Assembly (NCBI GenBank): GCA_017619585.1
Contig: JAFZSA010000042.1
Location: 100,909 to 164,908 of the forward strand
Direction: 5' to 3'
DNA length: 64,000 nucleotides
Origin: Bacteroidaceae bacterium
GTDB lineage: Bacteria; Bacteroidota; Bacteroidia; Bacteroidales; Bacteroidaceae
Shown here piece by piece: positions 60,295 through 64,000 of the stretch (positions are counted from its first letter, which is position 1; each line of letters starts with the position of its first letter). The notes below the pieces were generated by a model, which had not been told where the DNA came from, made no database searches, and worked only from the letters and a program-made list of their open reading frames with translations. The position numbers were made by a program, and so were the translations under genes.

Positions 60295-60359
60295 GGCGGC
60301 CCAATAACCCTCGTAATAACGATATAACGTTATAACGTCATAACGAGACAAAGGCCGCC
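60295..60359. repeat. Palindromic element, GGCGGCC-flanked, copy 2
   Basis: Arms ggcggcc (60295-60301) and ggccgcc (60353-60359) enclose a near-palindrome at 60310-60347 (ctcgtaataacg...). Same plan and nearly the same length as 11630-11692. Confidence 0.8.
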
Positions 60360-60387
60360 CCCATGACATAATTATGAATTGTGAATT

Positions 60388-60903
60388 ATGAATTGCGAAT
60401 TCAAGAAACTGTCAGCAAAACGTTATTCAGTCCGTTCCTACTCAGGTGAGCCTGTGACAGAGGAACAGTTACAGTATATACTGGAATGTGCCCGTCTGGC
60501 TCCTTCTGCAGTTAACCTGCAGCCATGGAAGTTCTATGTGATGACTTCACAGCAGGACAGGGAACTGTTGCAGCAATGCTACAAGCGTGATTGGTTGAGC
60601 CAGGCGCCCTTGTACATTCTGCTAACCGTTCAGCATGATGTGGAGTGGGTGAGAAGGGACGGAAAGCGTCATGGAGATATAGACATTGCCATTGCAGCCG
60701 AGCATATCTGTCTGGCTGCTGCAGAACAGGGCTTAGGCTCCTGCTGGGTATGCAACTTCGATGCACAGCTCTGTCACAAACTGCTGAATCTGCCCGAAAC
60801 GGAAGAGCCTGTGGTACTTATCCCCATAGGAAAGCCTGCAGCAGGAATGGAACCGACGGAGAAGAAACGCAAGGAACTGTCTGAGATTGTTATCCGCCGT
60901 TAA
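60388..60903 (+). CDS. Nitroreductase family protein
   Basis: 171 aa FMN-dependent oxidoreductase. KRYSVRSYSGEPVTEEQLQY (FMN-binding RxSxR region), CARLAPSAVNLQPWKFYVM, IDIAIAAEHICLAAAEQGLG and GSCWVCNFDAQLCHKLLNLP, VVLIPIGKPA. Physiological substrate unknown. The ATG and first residues (MNCEF) come from an attatgaattgtgaattatg repeat tract, so the start may have been displaced. The 3' end overlaps the convergent GH43 stop by four bases. Confidence 0.88.
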   Translation: MNCEFKKLSAKRYSVRSYSGEPVTEEQLQYILECARLAPSAVNLQPWKFYVMTSQQDRELLQQCYKRDWLSQAPLYILLTVQHDVEWVRRDGKRHGDIDIAIAAEHICLAAAEQGLGSCWVCNFDAQLCHKLLNLPETEEPVVLIPIGKPAAGMEPTEKKRKELSEIVIRR

Positions 60904-62426
60904 TCCTTGCGGAAGCGGAACCAGTCGACATCTACCCAACCGCCACTTTCCTTTGTGGCGTAGTTGAAGATGGCAAAGCGGTTGCCCATGAAATGGTCCA
61001 GGTTAAAGACCATTCGGAATTCCCCGCCCAAGGGTTCCCAATCCTTCCCGTTCTGGGAATAAAAGAAGGTAGCTGTATCCTTGGTGAAGTCCGCTACGGC
61101 TCGCAGATAGACAATATCAGAGGAATAGGGGATACGTGCCATCCCGACCTGCCGGTCAGTCATTAGCAGATAGTGCTGCCCGTTCTCTACAACAGCCTCT
61201 ATGGTTCCAGGCTGAGAGCAGAACATGGAAAGGCCTGCATGGTCACCCTCCTTCATTTGGCTGATATCAATACGTATTGAGGCTTCGGATTTCGGTCCGA
61301 AGCTTCTTTGTGTCAAGGTGTTGCGGGCTTCTAGGAGGTTTTGTACTACCTTGCCTGTTCTCAGGCGGAGGAAACCTTTGCTCTCTGTGAGCGACCAGAG
61401 GGAGTTGTCTGGATTGTGGTTCCACTGCCATACAATGTCCAACTTGGATTTGTTGAACTCATCAGTTGCAGTGATACGATCCTTTGTTTTCCTGCTGATA
61501 ACCGGCATTATAGGTTCAGGACTGATTCTGCCATTCTCATCCCCACACATAGGCCATCCGTCTTTCCATTGCATAGGCATAAGAACAGGGACACGACCCA
61601 CTGCTTCGTGGTCTTGCATCATCATAGCCCACCACTCTCCATTGGGAGTATCAACGAAACACCCTTGCGCTACGCCGTGTCCGCGGTATCCCATGTCATC
61701 AGAAAGTATGACCTTCATATTGTCGGCATAGTTGCCGTCAATCTTATCTGCACGGAAGCAAACCTGTGTTCGGATGCCGCCTCGTGGCCACCAGATGCAG
61801 GTCAGGTAATACTTGCCATCATGTTTATAAAGATGTGAACCTTCCAGCAGACCTTCCGGCTGTCCGTGTATGACCTCGCACTTCACTCCGTCTTCCTTGA
61901 AGCCCGGACGGAAGTCGGGATGGAATTCCCGTAACTGTATGTGTGAGCCGTTGAAGAAAAGGAAGGGACGGTCGTCATCATCGATGAAGAAGGCGGCATC
62001 ATGGAAGTAGGTGTTGCTCTGCCAGATAATCTTCCATGGCTGACGTGGGTCGGAGGCGCAGTAAAGATACGACCTCCCACCTGTACCGAAGAAACAATAG
62101 AATTTGCCCTTGTGATACTTCAGCGAGGCTGCCCATTGCCCCCTGCCATAGACATTGCCGTCCTCCAGATTGTTGCGTGGGCTTTCATTCAGTTCCTGAA
62201 AGAGGTAATTGACCGTCTCCCAGTGAACCAGGTCTGTGGAGTGCATGATAGGCGCTCCAGGAGCAAAGTGCATGGTGGTGGAAACCATCCAAAAATCATT
62301 ATCTACGCGGACGATATCCATATCGGGTACGTCGGCGTAGATAACGGGATTTGAAAAAGTGTTTTGTGCTTCCGATATATTAGCCAGTGCCAACAGGATA
62401 ATCAGAAGCAGTTTTCTGATATACAT
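60900..62426 (-). CDS. GH43 family beta-xylosidase/arabinosidase with C-terminal beta-sandwich
   Basis: 508 aa. Signal peptide MYIRKLLLIILLALANISEA. Propeller domain with the base Asp in YADVPDMDIVRVDNDFWMVS, ADPRQPW-type blade SDPRQPWKIIWQSN, modulator Asp in HDAAFFIDDDDRPFLFFNG and acid Glu in PEGLLEGSHLYKHDGKYYLT. Residues about 310-508 (DEFNKSKLDIVWQWNHNPDN, GFLRLRTGKVV) form the concanavalin-like domain found in GH43 subfamily 12 and xylosidases. Likely acts on arabinoxylan fragments. It starts 6 bp after the FKBP stop, in one minus-strand run with glyS and the FKBP gene. Confidence 0.9.
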   Translation of the reverse strand: MYIRKLLLIILLALANISEAQNTFSNPVIYADVPDMDIVRVDNDFWMVSTTMHFAPGAPIMHSTDLVHWETVNYLFQELNESPRNNLEDGNVYGRGQWAASLKYHKGKFYCFFGTGGRSYLYCASDPRQPWKIIWQSNTYFHDAAFFIDDDDRPFLFFNGSHIQLREFHPDFRPGFKEDGVKCEVIHGQPEGLLEGSHLYKHDGKYYLTCIWWPRGGIRTQVCFRADKIDGNYADNMKVILSDDMGYRGHGVAQGCFVDTPNGEWWAMMMQDHEAVGRVPVLMPMQWKDGWPMCGDENGRISPEPIMPVISRKTKDRITATDEFNKSKLDIVWQWNHNPDNSLWSLTESKGFLRLRTGKVVQNLLEARNTLTQRSFGPKSEASIRIDISQMKEGDHAGLSMFCSQPGTIEAVVENGQHYLLMTDRQVGMARIPYSSDIVYLRAVADFTKDTATFFYSQNGKDWEPLGGEFRMVFNLDHFMGNRFAIFNYATKESGGWVDVDWFRFRKD

Positions 62427-62432
62427 TGATTA

Positions 62433-63125
62433 TTATTTCCAGTCGGGCACATCGTCCTCAGTTTCGTAGATGCCTACCAAATCTATCAGGTATAATAATG
62501 TACTATAGGCAGGAACGGCACTTGATGCCTCTGTTCCGTATGCCAGTTGTTGGGGTATATAAACGTACCACTTGTCGCCCTCAACCATATATTGCAGAGC
62601 AGTCTGGAACCCTTCTATCAAACCCTCGACTGACATTGTTACGGGTACAGCGGTAGTAGGATTAAAGTCGCCGTAGTAACTTTGGCTGAAGATAGCCATC
62701 TTCTCTTCCTTGGTAACGTTATCCTCTGAGATATACTCTGAAGGCATGAGCCATGCTCTATAGTGCAACTGCACGTAATCTGTGTAGTTTGGATTCTTTG
62801 TTCCCTTCACGGTACCAGGCTCGGATGGTACAATCTTGCAGATAATGCTATCGGTAAGTACCCCCTGCACATCACTGCTTAGCTGCAGACTTCTGAACAT
62901 TCGCCATTGACAATGCTCCTCCCACTCGTTGCCATACTGGGCTTTTGCTTCAGCTATGGCAGTACGGGCAGAATCAGCAACCTCTGCAAACCACAGGGCA
63001 TTTCTGCTTTCCCAACTGTAATAGGGGTCCCACTCATTGCTCTTCTCAGAGCAGGAGACGAAGCATAGGCTTGCCAGAAGTACTAGCGCTGCTAGCTTAA
63101 ATAGAGAAACATTATTATTTTTCAT
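62433..63125 (-). CDS. FKBP-type peptidyl-prolyl isomerase, lipoprotein
   Basis: 230 aa. Lipobox CFVSC (Cys25). A long N-terminal helical part (ESRNALWFAEVADSARTAIA) leads to an FKBP domain: VQLHYRAWLMPS, VPVTMSVEGLIEGFQTALQY, MVEGDKWYVYIPQQLAYGTE, IPAYSTLLYLIDL-type end VPAYSTLLYLIDLVGIY. Assists folding of exported proteins in the periplasm. It follows glyS by 41 bp, an order common in Bacteroidales; a C/G repeat lies in the gap. Confidence 0.9.
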   Translation of the reverse strand: MKNNNVSLFKLAALVLLASLCFVSCSEKSNEWDPYYSWESRNALWFAEVADSARTAIAEAKAQYGNEWEEHCQWRMFRSLQLSSDVQGVLTDSIICKIVPSEPGTVKGTKNPNYTDYVQLHYRAWLMPSEYISEDNVTKEEKMAIFSQSYYGDFNPTTAVPVTMSVEGLIEGFQTALQYMVEGDKWYVYIPQQLAYGTEASSAVPAYSTLLYLIDLVGIYETEDDVPDWK

Positions 63126-63140
63126 TCTTAACTCTTCTTT

Positions 63141-63166
63141 TCCTCCCCCTAAGGGGGCGGGGGGTC
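63141..63166. repeat. C/G palindrome between glyS and FKBP gene
   Basis: tcctccccctaagggggcgg plus ggggtc, immediately next to the glyS stop codon. Confidence 0.65.
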
Positions 63167-64000
63167 TTACAGCAGTTTCTTCAGAAGGCTTGTGATGCTG
63201 ACCTTATCTTCTATGATACTACGCAGGTCGCTAATGGCAACACGATGCTGTTCCATAGTGTCGCGGTCACGCAGAGTAACGGTATTGTCCTCCAGAGTCT
63301 GCTGGTCAACAGTTACACAGTAGGGACAGCCAATGGCATCCATACGACGGTAACGCTTACCAATCTGATCCTTCTCCTCGTACTTGCAGTTGAAGTGGAA
63401 GCGCAGGTCGTTGATAATCTCCTGTGCCTTCTCGGGCATGCCGTCCTTCTTGGTCAAGGGGAATACAGCCAGCTTAACAGGAGCCAATGCTGCGGGCAAG
63501 TGCAGAACGGTACGTGTCTGTCCGTCAGGCAACTGCTGCTCCTCGTAGCTATGACACATGATAGAGAGGAACATACGGTCAACACCGATAGATGTCTCTA
63601 TTACGTATGGTGTATAGCTCTCGTTTGTTTCGGGATCGAAGTATTCTATCTTCTTGCCGCTGAACTTGGCGTGCTGAGAAAGGTCGAAGTTGGTACGAGA
63701 GTGGATACCCTCCACCTCCTTGAAGCCGAATGGCATCTTGAACTCGATATCGGTAGCAGCGTTAGCATAGTGAGCTAACTTATCGTGGTCGTGGAAACGA
63801 TAGTTCTCAGCACCAAAGCCCAGAGCCTGGTGCCACTTCATACGAGTCTCCTTCCACTTTGGGAACCACTCGAGCTCTGTGCCAGGAGCTACAAAGAACT
63901 GCATCTCCATCTGCTCGAACTCGCGCATACGGAAGATGAACTGACGGGCAACAATCTCGTTACGGAAAGCCTTACCAATCTGAGCAATTCCGAAAGGAAT
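63167..64000 (-). CDS. glyS: Glycyl-tRNA synthetase, 5' end cut by window edge
   Basis: 278 codons of the C-terminal part; the frame runs off the right edge, where it reads IPFGIAQIGKAFRNEIVARQ. Single-chain alpha2 class II type (GlyQS): FIFRMREFEQMEMQFFVAPG (motif 2 region), FKEVEGIHSRTNFDLSQHAK, YVIETSIGVDRMFLSIMCHS (motif 3) and the anticodon-binding domain PVKLAVFPLTKKDGMPEKAQ, YRRMDAIGCPYCVTVD. Charges tRNA-Gly. Confidence 0.95.
   Translation of the reverse strand: MPFGIAQIGKAFRNEIVARQFIFRMREFEQMEMQFFVAPGTELEWFPKWKETRMKWHQALGFGAENYRFHDHDKLAHYANAATDIEFKMPFGFKEVEGIHSRTNFDLSQHAKFSGKKIEYFDPETNESYTPYVIETSIGVDRMFLSIMCHSYEEQQLPDGQTRTVLHLPAALAPVKLAVFPLTKKDGMPEKAQEIINDLRFHFNCKYEEKDQIGKRYRRMDAIGCPYCVTVDQQTLEDNTVTLRDRDTMEQHRVAISDLRSIIEDKVSITSLLKKLL

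Overview
The window looks like a chromosomal segment of a gut or rumen Prevotella/Segatella-type Bacteroidales. Promoters carry the Bacteroidetes -7 box TAnnTTTG, several with TTTG 19-20 bp upstream. Secreted proteins end in type IX-like sorting tails, gldH and a DUF4954 gene are present, and several genes act on xylan or other plant glycans (GH115, two GH43, GH3). No insertion sequence, prophage, integrase or CRISPR array was seen. One tRNA-Met gene is present.

Layout. 1-6.6 kb: 3' portion-less Xaa-Pro aminopeptidase (its C-terminus lies beyond the left edge), a serpin, a gene-free stretch with an 11-bp iteron array, two small lipoproteins, and two tail-to-tail paralogous secreted proteins. 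6.6-18 kb: topoisomerase IV A subunit, a beta-barrel protein fused to a repeat element, S41 peptidase, DUF4954 protein, a truncated M16 peptidase and a large CotH-type protein. 18-22 kb: tRNA-Met and, on the minus strand, a GH43 / ECF sigma / FecR-GLUG operon. 21.9-28.2 kb: purH (cyclohydrolase domain only) and the cell-shape cluster mreB-mreC-mreD-mrdA-rodA. 28.2-35.1 kb, minus strand: gldH, a PSP1/YaaT-like gene with an apparent 1-base frameshift, holB, metF, an ion antiporter and typA. 35-42 kb: GH115, a TPR-like protein and alkaline phosphatase. 42-48 kb: CDF transporter, M28 peptidase, a small ECF sigma operon and an AraC regulator. 48-64 kb: GH3, TrmH methyltransferase, 2-hydroxyacid dehydrogenase, a helicase/nuclease, an MG2-like surface protein, a sugar kinase-like protein, nitroreductase, GH43, FKBP and glycyl-tRNA synthetase (cut by the right edge).

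The most unusual property is a dense population of short repeats of at least five families: C/G-rich palindromes, GGTTAGC heptamers, ATGAATT/AATTCAAA tracts, AGTTGAC heptamers, and long elements with terminal inverted repeats. They do not stay between genes. They have entered about eleven reading frames in frame, supplying start codons, C-terminal tails, stop codons and internal linkers. Other notable points are three promoters that share almost the whole spacer between -33 and -7, a PSP1-gldH fusion explained by a lost A in a homopolymer, an anti-sigma factor fused to GLUG repeats, and a two-orientation 11-bp iteron array.
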